A DNA stretch of 64,000 nt from contig OZ005691.1 in the NCBI GenBank assembly GCA_963930775.1, positions 8,491,000 to 8,554,999 of the forward strand, read 5' to 3'. The position numbers and the translations under genes were made by a program. The notes beneath the pieces are model-generated. The model saw only the letters and a list, made by a program, of their open reading frames with translations, did no database searches and was not told the DNA's origin. The DNA is from Cliona cf. orientalis. Its lineage: Eukaryota; Porifera; Demospongiae; Clionaida; Clionaidae. Of the stretch, positions 49,089 to 60,500 are shown one piece after another. The stretch's first letter is position 1. Each line of letters opens with the position of its first letter.

Positions 49089-49825
49089 ATTCACTAAACT
49101 TTTGCAATGGAATGTGGACTCAACTAAACTTTGACTCAATATAATAATAATTATTATTATAGGCCTGTACTTAGAACAAGATTGGATGCTAGAGACTGTT
49201 AGTGTGTATACTAGTATTATATGGTAGAAACTTTTGTTAGTAACAATATTTCTACAGTCTGAGAGAGAATGAATTCAAAAATTACTTTATCACACCAGCT
49301 GATACAAACCTTCATGCTCACACTACAATATCAATAGGAGATGATATAATATACCCCGGCCCCTTACCACATATTAAATTTTGATACTGTTAAGTAAACT
49401 CGCATAATAATTATTATTCTCGAATTTTGAAAATCCTTTCTCTCCTTATGAAGCATACCGTCATCAACAACACTGAGCACAAATTAAACTGTAATACAGG
49501 TGCATAACAAGAAGAGAGAAGTATATAAAATTAATTTAGAATTTGATCAGTAGGAGCTTGCCATTTAACTCATCTGGTCCAAGATAATGAAGAATATAGC
49601 ACATGCAAAGAAGAACATGTACCAAATGTCATATTTTAACTACTAGTCTCGTGTAATGAATGGAGACTTTATTATAATATAATGAAGTCTCCATTCATTA
49701 CACGAGACTAGTAGTAAGCGGGAGGTTTCTATAGCAAATCACATAAATTAAAATTATTGATATTATAGCAAAATTAAAGGCATTGTGTAATGCTGTATTA
49801 GCACTGATTGCCTGCTAGTAGATAC
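49089..49825. repeat. spacer after gene D with a perfect hairpin
   Basis: It is homologous to the spacers after B and C but more diverged. It contains the 31-bp palindrome listed at 49639-49715. Confidence 0.7.
49639..49715. repeat. perfect 31-bp inverted repeat, 15-nt loop
   Basis: The left arm at 49639-49669 (ACTACTAGTCTCGTGTAATG onward) is the exact reverse complement of 49685-49715. After genes B and C only the right-arm sequence exists (AAGTCTCCATTCATTGCACG), so the left arm arose in D by a local inverted duplication. Confidence 0.9.
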
Positions 49826-50551
49826 CAGCAGCACATAATGAGAAGAGGAGGGAGAGGGGAGGAGCGTGACACGACCACGCACTTTCAAGTTTTTACCCAC
49901 GCTAGTCGCGTTACTAAATTTAGCATGTTATTTTTAAGACAGCAGAGAAGCTTGGAGTTTCGACTTGTACGGCCAAATGATAAGGCTTTGGGAGCCTTTC
50001 CGTGGATCTGAGATCGTATTGAAGCTTACCGAAGGTCCAAAGAACAGACCTAAAGCTTTTTATAGAGCCTTGAGATCGCCTGTAAGTTGTTCTAGCCACG
50101 CGATTTAGCCATTCGCGTCGATCTGCCAGAAATGATGCTTGATCGTTCTTCTAGCATAGCCTCGACCCTTGGGTCCCTTGAAAGAGAGCTTAGAGTAGTC
50201 AAAGCTACTAGAATTGACTATCAAGCATCATTTCTGGCCGATCGATGTGAACGGCTGAACCGGTGCGGCTAGAAGTACAACTTTAATACAGACGATCTCA
50301 AGGCTTCCACAAAAACAGGACCTGGTCTGTTCTTTGGACGTCGGTAAGCTTCAACGTGATCTCAGATCCACGGAAAGGCTCCCAAAGCCTTGTTGTACAA
50401 GTAGAAACTCCAAGATTCTCTGTTTTTATCTTAAAATAAACGTACTAAATATAGTAACACGACTAGCGTGGGTAAAAATTTGAATTTTAATTAAGTGCGT
50501 GGTCGTGTCACGCTCCTCCCCTCTCCCTCCTCTTCTCATTATGCGCTCCTG
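49826..50551. mobile_element. 725-bp foldback element, hAT-like ends
   Basis: Almost the whole element is a giant imperfect hairpin, with the left arm at about 49826-50180 and the right arm at about 50220-50551. The ends are CAGCAGCACATAATGAG and the inverted CTCATTATGCGCTCCTG, flanked by (G)TAGATAC, a 7-8 bp duplication at 49818-49825 and 50551-50558. The corresponding spacer after gene B reads CTAATAGATACTAGATAG without insertion. CAG-type termini and an 8-bp target site fit the hAT superfamily. Confidence 0.85.
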
Positions 50552-50741
50552 TAGATACTAGATAGTGCAATATATTTTAATTATGGAGATATACTAGGAG
50601 TACACATGGTGCAAATAGTGCCTCGCGCAAGCACATGAATGAGTGAGCATGCATGAGCTACTCTTATAATTATTATAGCTGGCACAGACTTTACTACAAG
50701 TACTATTAAAGCTATAGTCTGTGAAAGGTTACAGTCTGTAT

Positions 50742-51130
50742 TGGGCTATTCCAGAAAATGGGCGTACACCCCTGTGGAGGAAAAGACTTGCATTTTCTAC
50801 CCTAAATACTATTTAAATTTGTAAAATCATCATCAATACTAATCAATTTTCTGATTTTACCCCATAAAACTAATCAAAATCCCCATCTTACCCTATAAAA
50901 CTGATAATAATTCCACCACACCCTGGATGAGCTACCCCATCAATACTCATTATTCGCTGCCATGTCCCCTCAGTACTTCGTTACTATCCACAATGGTGCC
51001 TACAATTAATACTTCATTAAAATCCATAAAAATACCATCAATACTTCATTAAATCACCTCAAAATCGACCCTTTGGTGCTAATCAACCTTCCTCCACAGG
51101 GGTGTATCCTTTATTAACTGGAATAGCCCA
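50742..51130. mobile_element. ~390-bp MITE, TGGGCTATTCCAG ends
   Basis: TGGGCTATTCCAG and TACACCCCTGTGGAGGAA at the left are mirrored by TTCCTCCACAGGGGTGTA and CTGGAATAGCCCA at the right, about 45 bp of TIR. The interior has degenerate repeats of CCCATAAAACTRAT and AATACTTCATTAAA. Confidence 0.88.
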
Positions 51131-52003
51131 TTTAATAAAATTGACTTGGGTACAGGTGAGACTGCTGCTACTATTACATAATTTTCCAGTATGGGCCCAT
51201 GAGGGTATGATTCTTCAGCCTCGGAAAGGTAGGCTATTTTTCAGACAGACTTTGGGAGAAGAAAGGGCCTGGGGACGACGTACCAGAGAAGACCGATTCT
51301 TCTAAAACGTACTGCTTCAGAGTCTCTCTGATTTACTTACCTTCCTGGTGCCGCTCTAGCACGGAAGTATGTCTCCAAGTCCTCCAGTCTTTCTGTGCCA
51401 CATTTTTGAGTGCAGGCGTTTCTGAAACCCGAACGATCTTTACCAGAAAGAAGAACGATCTTTACCAAAAACTAGAGCTCTGTAGAGCACATACCCCGCG
51501 CGCACATTGCGCAATCTATAGAATTGCATGACTATAATTTTGTGAACTTCAGGAAATCAGTGGAAATGCTGCTTAATTGTACAATGTCATAGCTACCAGA
51601 GGTCCCGGTGACAAAAGCACTCTCTCTGCACTAGATCTAGACTACTAGGAGATACTACGATAATATTATCTCCTAGTAGCTAGTCTAGATCAGTTCATAA
51701 TGAACTGATACGTCCAATACTCTAGTCTGTTGTAATAGTATAGCCGTCTTACATTATAGGAGTCCAGTAGTAACATAGCCTCGTTGCCAGGCCCCTAGAG
51801 ACGAGCTCGAGGCTAGTATAGTAATATTAACTATATTTTTGCTACAATTGCATGGTGCAATAACTATTATGCTATCATGCATGCATGGCCCTCAGACGAT
51901 GATCACCGACAGTACATTAATATCATTTGGATGTTTTACAAGGTCTTCACACTAGCTGCAGGGAACGAATAATACATCACTCTTCATTAATATTATTATT
52001 TTC
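51131..52003. other. spacer without recognised gene; one hairpin
   Basis: The ORF at 51102-51305 begins inside the preceding MITE and looks accidental. A near-perfect inverted repeat lies at 51634-51690 (GATCTAGACTACTAGGAGAT against ATCTCCTAGTAG-CTA-GTCTAGATC). The rest is unassigned. Confidence 0.55.
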
Positions 52004-52301
52004 TTAGGCCATGACTTGTAATATACTTGTTTCCCGTCCCCTGATTTGCCATCAACCCATGCGGGCGGGCGGGTATTTTTTATTATTGTATTAATAATAT
52101 TATTATTCTGCTGCTATTAGTTGGCATACAGTTCAGTAACTTTGAGCATGATCTTGCATGCAAGAATCTGACCACACCCCAAACCCGCCTCGAATTAAGG
52201 GGTGTGGCCAATGAAACTGCCAATAATAAGTGAGGATGCGGGTGCCAAAATAGCATGCGGGCGGGGGACGGGAAACTATTATATTATAAGTGATGGCCTT
52301 A
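52004..52301. mobile_element. ~300-bp MITE, TTAGGCCA/GTTTCCCGTCCCC family
   Basis: It starts TTAGGCCATGACTTGTAATA, followed by GTTTCCCGTCCCC, and ends with the inverted GGGGGACGGGAAAC and TTATAAGTGATGGCCTTA. Related ends occur at 54894-55165 and 56747, and more distantly at 1684 and 9341. Confidence 0.82.
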
Positions 52302-52382
52302 TGCATGGCCAGATATTAAAGATATATACTGGATCAATGTATGCTCAATACCGTTTATATTTCTGACGACCACTACCAATTT

Positions 52383-52462
52383 TCAGCTTTTCCGTTTCCG
52401 CTTTCCGCATCAGTTTTCCGTTTCAGCTTTCCGTTTCCGTTTTCCGTTTCCTCCCGGCGTTT
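52383..52462. repeat. degenerate TTTCCG short tandem repeat
   Basis: About ten imperfect copies of (T)TTTCCG, with two interruptions by CATCAG/TTCAGC. Confidence 0.7.
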
Positions 52463-52511
52463 CCACTTGCCGAAGCTGCCACATTGTCCCCTTGAAATGT
52501 AGTATACTGGA

Positions 52512-53140
52512 TTACCGTGTTTATGCTAATAGAACGCATGATCCAATTACTGCAAGAAAATTCAGTTCCAGGAATTTTTTGTATTCTATTAGAACGGAAG
52601 CGACTGTCTGTAATTATTTTCTATGAATCCAATTAGCGCAATAGTGCTAAGGTGAGGCTATTGCGCATGCTCAAACCGCGTACTGCACCGTTAAACCACA
52701 CCTGCTTGGTAATGAACCGTTCTGGATATCTCGCTCTGTCCCTCGGACTCGTTCCTAGCTATAGTTAACCAAATCGCAAGTATCATTCGTCGTTCATGAG
52801 GGTACTAAACTACACTCGGGACTGACCTTTAATAGTTGGAACTGCACTCAGGCTGCGATCAGCACGATTCAGTGGCATCGCTAACCATGCGGCGCGGCTG
52901 TCAGAAGGCCTTTCTCAGGCTACTCTCCGACGGTGATGATCGGGCCAGGGGCACAGGTACAATACCATCGATAGCCACTATTCGTCGTCGCTCAAAGTTA
53001 TGCTAATTGTTCTATTACAATGCAACATCTAATTAACGCAAGAAAATTCACTTCCTGGAATTGGTTTGACTCTAATTGTGCGCAAACCAGATTTGAAATT
53101 ATTTTTTTTTGCTTGCGTTCTATTAGCATAAACACGGTAA
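52512..53140. mobile_element. 629-bp TIR element, TTACCGTG ends
   Basis: TTACCGTGTTTATGCTAATA plus GAACGC at the left is matched perfectly by the inverted GCGTTCTATTAGCATAAACA plus CGGTAA at the right (about 26 bp), with TA at each border. The subterminal regions also share the direct motif GCAAGAAAATTCASTTCC. No transposase is visible. Confidence 0.88.
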
Positions 53141-53149
53141 CTCTCAGAC

Positions 53150-54310
53150 CATCTTTCTTAGTCCTTCTTATGGTATCATTCCTTAATATTATTTTTCCGC
53201 AGACATATCTAAGTATGGCTCACAGGCACCACTGAAATTGAGTTTTATTGCATTTTTGGGACAATTATTATTGTTAAGTGAGTACTAGCTAGGTTTGTTG
53301 CCGCCAACACACATCAGTACCTAACAAAGAGATTTATTTTTAAATTAGTTTCCACAGATATAGAGTGACAGGTACATCTACTTAAGTATAAGGTCATCTG
53401 GGGACAGTTGTGCACCCTTTTCCTGGCCACATTAAATGGAGCACACAACTCACAGTCACTATGGTACCTAAACAATGATATCATGTATACTATATATCGT
53501 ACTTTATCTAATACTACGTATGGAAAAAATTAATTTCAATTTTGAAAAACGCGCGTTTTTCTGGTAAAGGTCGTCAATCGCTCCATATATATACGTTATG
53601 AGAATTCGTAAAAATCTAATTTCTTACGTTAGATTGGATCATACGTTGTATTCGATTAACTACGGTATTATGCATTATTATGCCAAGCAGATAGCAATTG
53701 AGAGTAAATAATTTTATTCTTGCTGACAGTAAGCCAATGCATGACTGTTGTTTTTTGGCATAAAACTAAAATCTAGCTGTGGCAATTATTTTGTGATAAT
53801 GACAAGGTTTAATTATTATACTATGAGGAAGTATGGTAGCAATAACAATAATTGTTATTGTTTCATGGCTGTAATAATACTAGTGCTTTTTATAGTAGTT
53901 TTCTTTATTCTACCACTACTATATTATACCATGAATCCACACATGTATCGGATGAAGGATGTGTGGTGGGTGTATAAATGTCCCAAAAATGATCTCATAC
54001 TCAAGACTAGTATCACTACTTATCTTAGGAAACCACTCTTTCTTTGAGGATTGTAAATAATAATTATGTAGGCGGCAGCGAGTCGCACATCCACCTTATG
54101 GTGGGATGCTCTGATGTCACACCCATTTGTGATCTGGAAGTGCACATAACATCAAAGAAGTGCAATGGATATCCCCAGCACATGATAGTGAGTATGAGAA
54201 AACTTAGAGTGCACACACATAAAAGAACTATAATAATAATAATATTAATAAGGCTCAGTTTAGCCTGATCAAGGCTTGCATGATTGTTTTTATACTTTTT
54301 ATGAACCCTT
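53150..54310. repeat. cluster spacer block after the D-side MITEs
   Basis: This is homologous to 38990-40000 and 27060-28080. A ~175-bp extra segment at about 53490-53665, containing the palindrome GAAAAACGCGCGTTTTTC, is absent from the other copies. The VGGSESHIHLMVG frame recurs at 54044-54268. Confidence 0.75.
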
Positions 54311-54314
54311 GACC

Positions 54315-54866
54315 ATCTCCCCAGTAGCTGCATAGTGTAATGGTGGTAAAAGGTCGTCAATAGAATGCGTACACATCGATCAATGCTCGCCCCAGAAATC
54401 ATGGAGATGGCGTCTAAGATCGACTCTCAGCCTTGACAGCGACAAGTTTCGATGCTTCAATCACAGAGACGAATTCGACAGTACAGTATTCCTTCCGAAC
54501 TTCAGGTTGGTCACGCTGCTGCAGTCGCGCGCTGGCTAGCCCCTTGTGACAATGCGTGCTATATAGCTATAGCGCAAGGCTAGCTTTATTTATCCACGGC
54601 ATTACGTAAGCCAAGAAAACACGTGAAGTTCAACCAACAGTACTTCTCAGAGAAAGTAGCGCTCAGCTTGTAATGTATTCGCTGGATACACGCGTAAGAT
54701 ACTCTACATATTTACTGATTTTCAAGTCCCAGAAAGGCTCCAGCGAGGCCCTGAATTTTCTCATAATTACCTCATAGATTACCTAAGAGATTATACCATA
54801 GGTTTCATCATAATTATACCATAATTACCTCATAACCACAGAAAAGTAAATTGCTACTGGGGAGAT
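54315..54866. mobile_element. ~550-bp MITE, ATCTCCCCAGTAGC ends
   Basis: ATCTCCCCAGTAGC at 54315-54328 pairs with GCTACTGGGGAGAT at 54853-54866. The interior is not found in the sister spacers, supporting insertion. Confidence 0.75.
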
Positions 54867-54893
54867 AATGTCATTATTATTATCAAAAACAAG

Positions 54894-55165
54894 TTAGGCC
54901 AAGCAAAATTGATTATTAGTTTCTCATCCTATGTTCAGGAATTTCCCCAGGCGGGAGGGTGGCTTTTTATTTTATTTTTTGTCATGAATATCATTAAATG
55001 TCATCATGAATTTCATTAAAAAAATTGGCGCGTCTATGACGTAATGCCTCATGCATTTTTTAATGATAATTTTAATGATATTCATGAATTAAAATGTAGT
55101 CAGGCGGAGGAAAAACTCGAGGCGGGCGGGGATGAGAAACTAATATTCAATTTTATTTGGCCTTA
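54894..55165. mobile_element. ~270-bp MITE, TTAGGCCA/GTTTCTCATCC family
   Basis: TTAGGCCAAGCAAAATTGAT and TTAGTTTCTCATCC at the left match the inverted GGATGAGAAACTAAT and TCAATTTTATTTGGCCTTA at the right, about 38 bp of TIR. Same family as 52004-52301. Confidence 0.85.
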
Positions 55166-55466
55166 TAGCTTTAAGGAAACACAGCATCATTATTTACATT
55201 TACAATGACACTTGTGGTATTAATGCAATATAAAAAGCATTAAAATTTGCAATGATTTCAAAACATGCATGGCGAGTAAGGTATGTCTATCACTGCCTTT
55301 ATATTATTATGATGTACATCAGTTCACCTTAATGTGGTTACTTAGATCCTACAAACAACTAGTTTCTATGACTAATATAATCCATATAAAGTCAGTTAGC
55401 TATCTCTAGTTATCCCAAAACTGATATTAAGTGAATTGGTAATCCTTTGCCAATGGGAATATAATA

Positions 55467-55866
55467 ATTGGGGCGAGCCTGAGCGAGCCCCACATAAACG
55501 GGTGTGAACTGTGCCAATGCGATATATATATATATAATATATATATTATGGTACGTCGGTCCTTAGTTACGCCCCGCCCAACGTCCATTCCGTATAATAT
55601 AGCTATGCTGCTCTAATTCAACGACTTGCAAATTTACATTCATGTGTGCTAGGCTATAGGCAAGAGCAAGACAGAGTTCGTCGTCAATCGGAACCTCAGC
55701 TAAACAGCGGCCAATAGTAGGAGACAGAATTTACTAGCTACAGAGTCGGCAGAAGAGAAAGAGGCCAGGCTACGAGCATGCATCCTGCAGCCCATAGTTT
55801 ATAGTTGGCGTGGCGCAACATAAATCACTGTTACACGCTCACTGTCGCTCAGGCTCACCCCACAAT
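55467..55866. mobile_element. 400-bp MITE, ATTGGGGCGAGCCTGAGCGA ends
   Basis: The left end ATTGGGGCGAGCCTGAGCGA is mirrored by TCGCTCAGGCTCACCCCACAAT. It contains a (TA)n stretch near 55511-55550. It interrupts the spacer motif CCTTTGCCMATGGGAAT...TTAAGTTTTATG, which is continuous at 28630 and 40555. Confidence 0.8.
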
Positions 55867-57566
55867 GCTGTGCATTTCCCTAGTAATATATATGTTAAGT
55901 TTTATGTTGGTAGTGTAGTGTTTTAGCCATGATGCGCCCATGGATGGATGGGAAGGAAGGAAGGAAATGTGTATGCACAAGTCAAATGATTACGTATCAC
56001 TAAGTTTACATAATGATAATAATTATTATAATTTTAGCATATCACACACTCATAGGTGCGTACGCGTGTACGTATGTGATCTGCGACGCAGATATGCATC
56101 AGTACAAGTTCTTAATTATACACAGCATCATTTAGAGAAAAATTATGTAAAATAAAACCATGCAAAGACAATTGACGTGGATATATGTTACCATTCACAT
56201 ACCGCAAGAAGTAGTAATTCAAGCGCCATTCACAGTGATTCATTAAAACATAATATCTGGGTGTACCAAATAGGTACAGGCAATCAGTATTATGGACTTT
56301 ATAAGAATAAAAAAAATTCGTAGCTGCAAGTCATATGGATTGAGGAATACAAATGCGATGCATATAGCAGCTATGAAAAATATCAATGATAATATTATTA
56401 TGGCAAACTATGCACCGGTCCCTTTGACTAGGTACATTATGGTTGCTATTACTAACCACATAATTAACTTGCACATACATTATATTATACTCAATAGTTC
56501 TACTGATCCATCAACCTGATTGTGAAGATCGTCTGAACAATTACGCACAATATCATGCTTAAAAATTGTTTTTCGAATTCCATGCAACCACATGTGCAAT
56601 AATTATAATTATTATTATGAGGAAGTAAGTATGTGGTTTATGTAACTATCTCAGCCTTGGGGGAGATTATGTAGCTCTCGCTATAGCTAGCACTGAACGT
56701 TGTGAACGTTCTCTGGTACATGCAGACACATTGTTATGCATTATAATTAGGCCACTACAAATTGTATCCTAATTTCCCGTCCACCGCCCGCATGCCTTTC
56801 AATTGAGCCACCGCCAACTTTTTCTATTATTTCACTTATTTTGAATCTATTAAAACGAAAATATTGATGATGTAATTAATATTATTTACAGTAGTCTGTT
56901 TAATTATCCTTTATCTATGGTTTTAGGGGCACCTAAATTAGAAAGTATACTGATACAATGTTTACAACTAGGTGCTGAGTACAGAGGGTGATTGTACCAT
57001 GTTGGTGTAACACACGTAATTATGCATAGTTAATTGTGGCTTATCACTATAGCTATCTACACCTCCACCATAATTACCAAATAGCTTTACCCATGCATGC
57101 ATGCACAAAATTCCCACAGGAAATGGGATATCTGATAATTATTATTTTTGTACGATTAAAGTATGCCATTTTTGGGACAAGCGGTGCCAGTATAATAAGA
57201 TTATCATTTACATGGCTTGCGGCCTAGACATGTATCAGTATACAACTTCACCCACGGATTGGTCGGTTACCTTTATTGCTCATCTAAGTGATAGTATATT
57301 ATGTGTATAAAGTCATTTTTGGGATAACTGTGCACTGTGGCTCTTCAAACAACAGGCTGGTACCACGATAAACCAGAACAAAGTAATACACTAATTGGGC
57401 TCCCATGTAACTTGAAGTGATTCGTTGGTTTTAGAGTGGATATAGCTAAAGTATGCTTCATTCAGTAGGCCATCACAGCAGCCAGCTATGATTGATTGAA
57501 TCCTGCAGCACAATAACATTATCTTGAGGCAACCAGGCCCAAATCAAGTCAACGGAAGTTAACAAA
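55867..57566. promoter_or_regulatory. spacer and upstream region of gene E
   Basis: The first part repeats the cluster spacer (homologous to 28640-28900). A solitary TTAGGCCA-type MITE end lies at about 56747-56800. About 57000-57566 corresponds to the B and D upstream regions but is diverged. At the TATA position it reads GGATATAGCTAAAG (57439-57452), so the core element seems weakened. Confidence 0.6.
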
Positions 57567-60500
57567 ATGCATTCAGCTCTAGTGCTGATGCTATGCTCAG
57601 CTATCGGTCATGTTGGAGTATCACAGTCAGTCATACCACAAACAGTTCCTCCACAGAGCGTATGTCAAGGTAATGATCGACTTGCCTTCCTAGAAACTCT
57701 TCCTAATGGAATGCAGTGCATTCTAAGCATCCAGGGTACTACTGAACTATTTAACCCTCCAACACAGATAGCACAGGATTTGGCGAATTTTTGCAGCGAT
57801 GATTGTGGAGGAATTTATTCAAAGTATTTGAATTTTCCCTGTAATGATCCAGTTGAAGCTGAAGTGGCCAGAATCACCTGCACTCCCACCAGTGGATCAG
57901 CCACTGTTGGAAACGTCTGCCACTATGCGTTTCCAGAAGCTATTGAATCACGGTTTCTCGCTGAACTCTCATCATGTGACAATGTAACATCAAATTCATC
58001 ATGCACTCCCAGGTGTAGGCAAATGCTGGCCAATTTGAAAGCTAAGGTTGGCTGCTGCTTTCAGAATGTATACAACAACACGGTGTATGATTTACGACAG
58101 TTTCCAGGCTCTACACGATATTATCTGACTCAGAATCAAGTAGACAGTCTTGAAAAGCTTACTAATCCTGATAGCAATCCATGGATGATATGTGATATTG
58201 AGCCACCACAGATGTGCAGTGCTCCATTGTTCAAGGCTCCACCATCGCCTCAGTGCACAACTGATGATCTTATTAACTTCTTACCATCGCTTCCCAATCC
58301 TGCAGTGTGTGGACCAAGCATTGCAAACCTCCTTACTCTATCAGCTGTGAATGATTCTACTGAACTTGCTAATGCTCTAGATATTGTGTGTAACACTGAC
58401 TGCGGAGAAGCTTACTCAGAGTTTCTGAAGTCGACCTGCAATGATCAGTATCAAGCAGAAACTCTTAGAATATGGTGTCTTCGTACCAATGGAAATGCTA
58501 ACGCTGGACCTTACTGCCGGTTTGCTTTTGAAGCTTCATTATTTAATGAGCTTGCTACGTGTGAAGGGTTCAGTAGTAACGCCTGCTCTCCCAGCTGCAG
58601 ATCTGCTCTTACTCGATTTGCCGATAATATAGGATGTTGCTACCAAGATCTCTTTAACAATACATTCTACTATCAACAACAAGTCCTTAACGAGGTGATT
58701 ACAACAGGCGAGTACACAACGTTCACGGAGATCAACGATCCCACGTCAAGTCCCTGGGCAGTATGCGATGTGCCAGTACCAAGTAGATGTCCTAATATAC
58801 AGCAACCTCCTGAAAGTAAGTTTGTAAATACTTTTGAATTATATGGAAGCATGCAAATAAAACCAGTATACGTAGCTATGAACAGCTAAAACGTACAGAA
58901 TTAACTTTCCATTTTGTGCACATTCTTCTAAAATTAATGTTAATAATATTACAGCTACTCAGTACAGCTAGTCAATCACTATTTGTAATATTATTATTAG
59001 CACAAATTAAACATTACTAGACTTTTGTATACTGCAATATAAAAACCCATTTGATTAGAGATCCTAAATCTAGATTGTCCAAGTGGTACATACGGAAGAA
59101 TCCGTAGATGTGAACCGTGCCCAGGCAATACAAACATCACATTGTCTGGAGGGAATGCCACTGAATGCCCGTGCTTGGAAGGTTTCTACAGAAGTAGTGA
59201 AGAAGGACCAAGTGAGAGCTGCTCAGGTGAGTTACTTAAATCTTCATTGGCGCCAGTATGTTCTTTCATGAACTACCAATGCGTCCTATTCTTGCAGCAC
59301 CACCAAGTGGCTGTCGCAACATACAGGCAATCCATAGTACAGCCACACAGATAACTTTAAGATGGAAAAGGCCATTGAATACCGGACGAGATGATTTCTA
59401 CTATGAGATTGAGTACAGCGATGGAGAGGACACTGGAGAACACTCACTTGAGAGCAAAATGGAGTACGTCCAAGAGGAGATCACTGGACTAAAACCAGAT
59501 ACAAGGTACGAATTCACAGTCACAGTCAACAATGGAGTGAGTGACCAGGATGACAGAAATGAAGATTTAAGGAGCTGTGAGCTTACAACAAGAACCATGG
59601 AAGGAAGTTAGTACTTCTCAAATTCTAAGAGCAGAGCGATATTTCATGTCTTAATAATATTGTAGGACCATCACCACCACGTGACGTACAAGGTTTTTGT
59701 TCAGTTGTCGTATGGAAGATGCCACAGAGCCCGAATGGAAAGATTATTGGCTATGATTTGAGAATTATCAACGAAGAAGCTGTCATACTATCAGAAAGTG
59801 ATGGACCCTTCTTGGTCGTCAGGAAAGTAAACCAGTTGATTGGAGCACTGGTTCAGGTATGGTAATCCTTTATTAGTGGGTATAGGAAAACTAAATAATA
59901 ATATATCTGGATTTTCTTATTGGTAGGAACAGCCTTATAATATTATAAGGTTACGGGTAACAGTTTGCCCACGCATGGGCATTTCCCATAGTGAGTAATG
60001 GAGCATACCAAGACGAACCACAAATGAAAACTCTGCGTCAAATTTCGCGTAGATGGCTTCTCTTTTGACCCGAAAGGAAGTGTTTATCTTATTACTCAGA
60101 CATCTGGGCAGGCCTGGAATTAGTGTAAATTTGAAGGCCACCTGTCAGAAAGCAGCTATAAGTTTAGACAGCTATGTTGACGACCGGGTCCACCATTAAG
60201 CTTGGCGTAAATTATCTTCTTTTGTGTAGCGTTCCCTCTTGTAGGCTCTATGAACTTGGAAACAAACTGCTTCCCTTGTGGAAATAATTTGTTACTCGTG
60301 AAAATCTCTAGATACAAACTGTCACCTGTAACCTCAAATATAATCCCATAATAATAATATTGTTCATAGTGCACTACTGTTCATGAAAGCATCGCTATAA
60401 AGCTGTCAAAGGTACAATTGATAGTCTTTGTCTTGATCATTGTACCAAGACTCTTAGTTCAATATCTCTCCATATTTTGTCTCCAATTACCGTGGCACTA

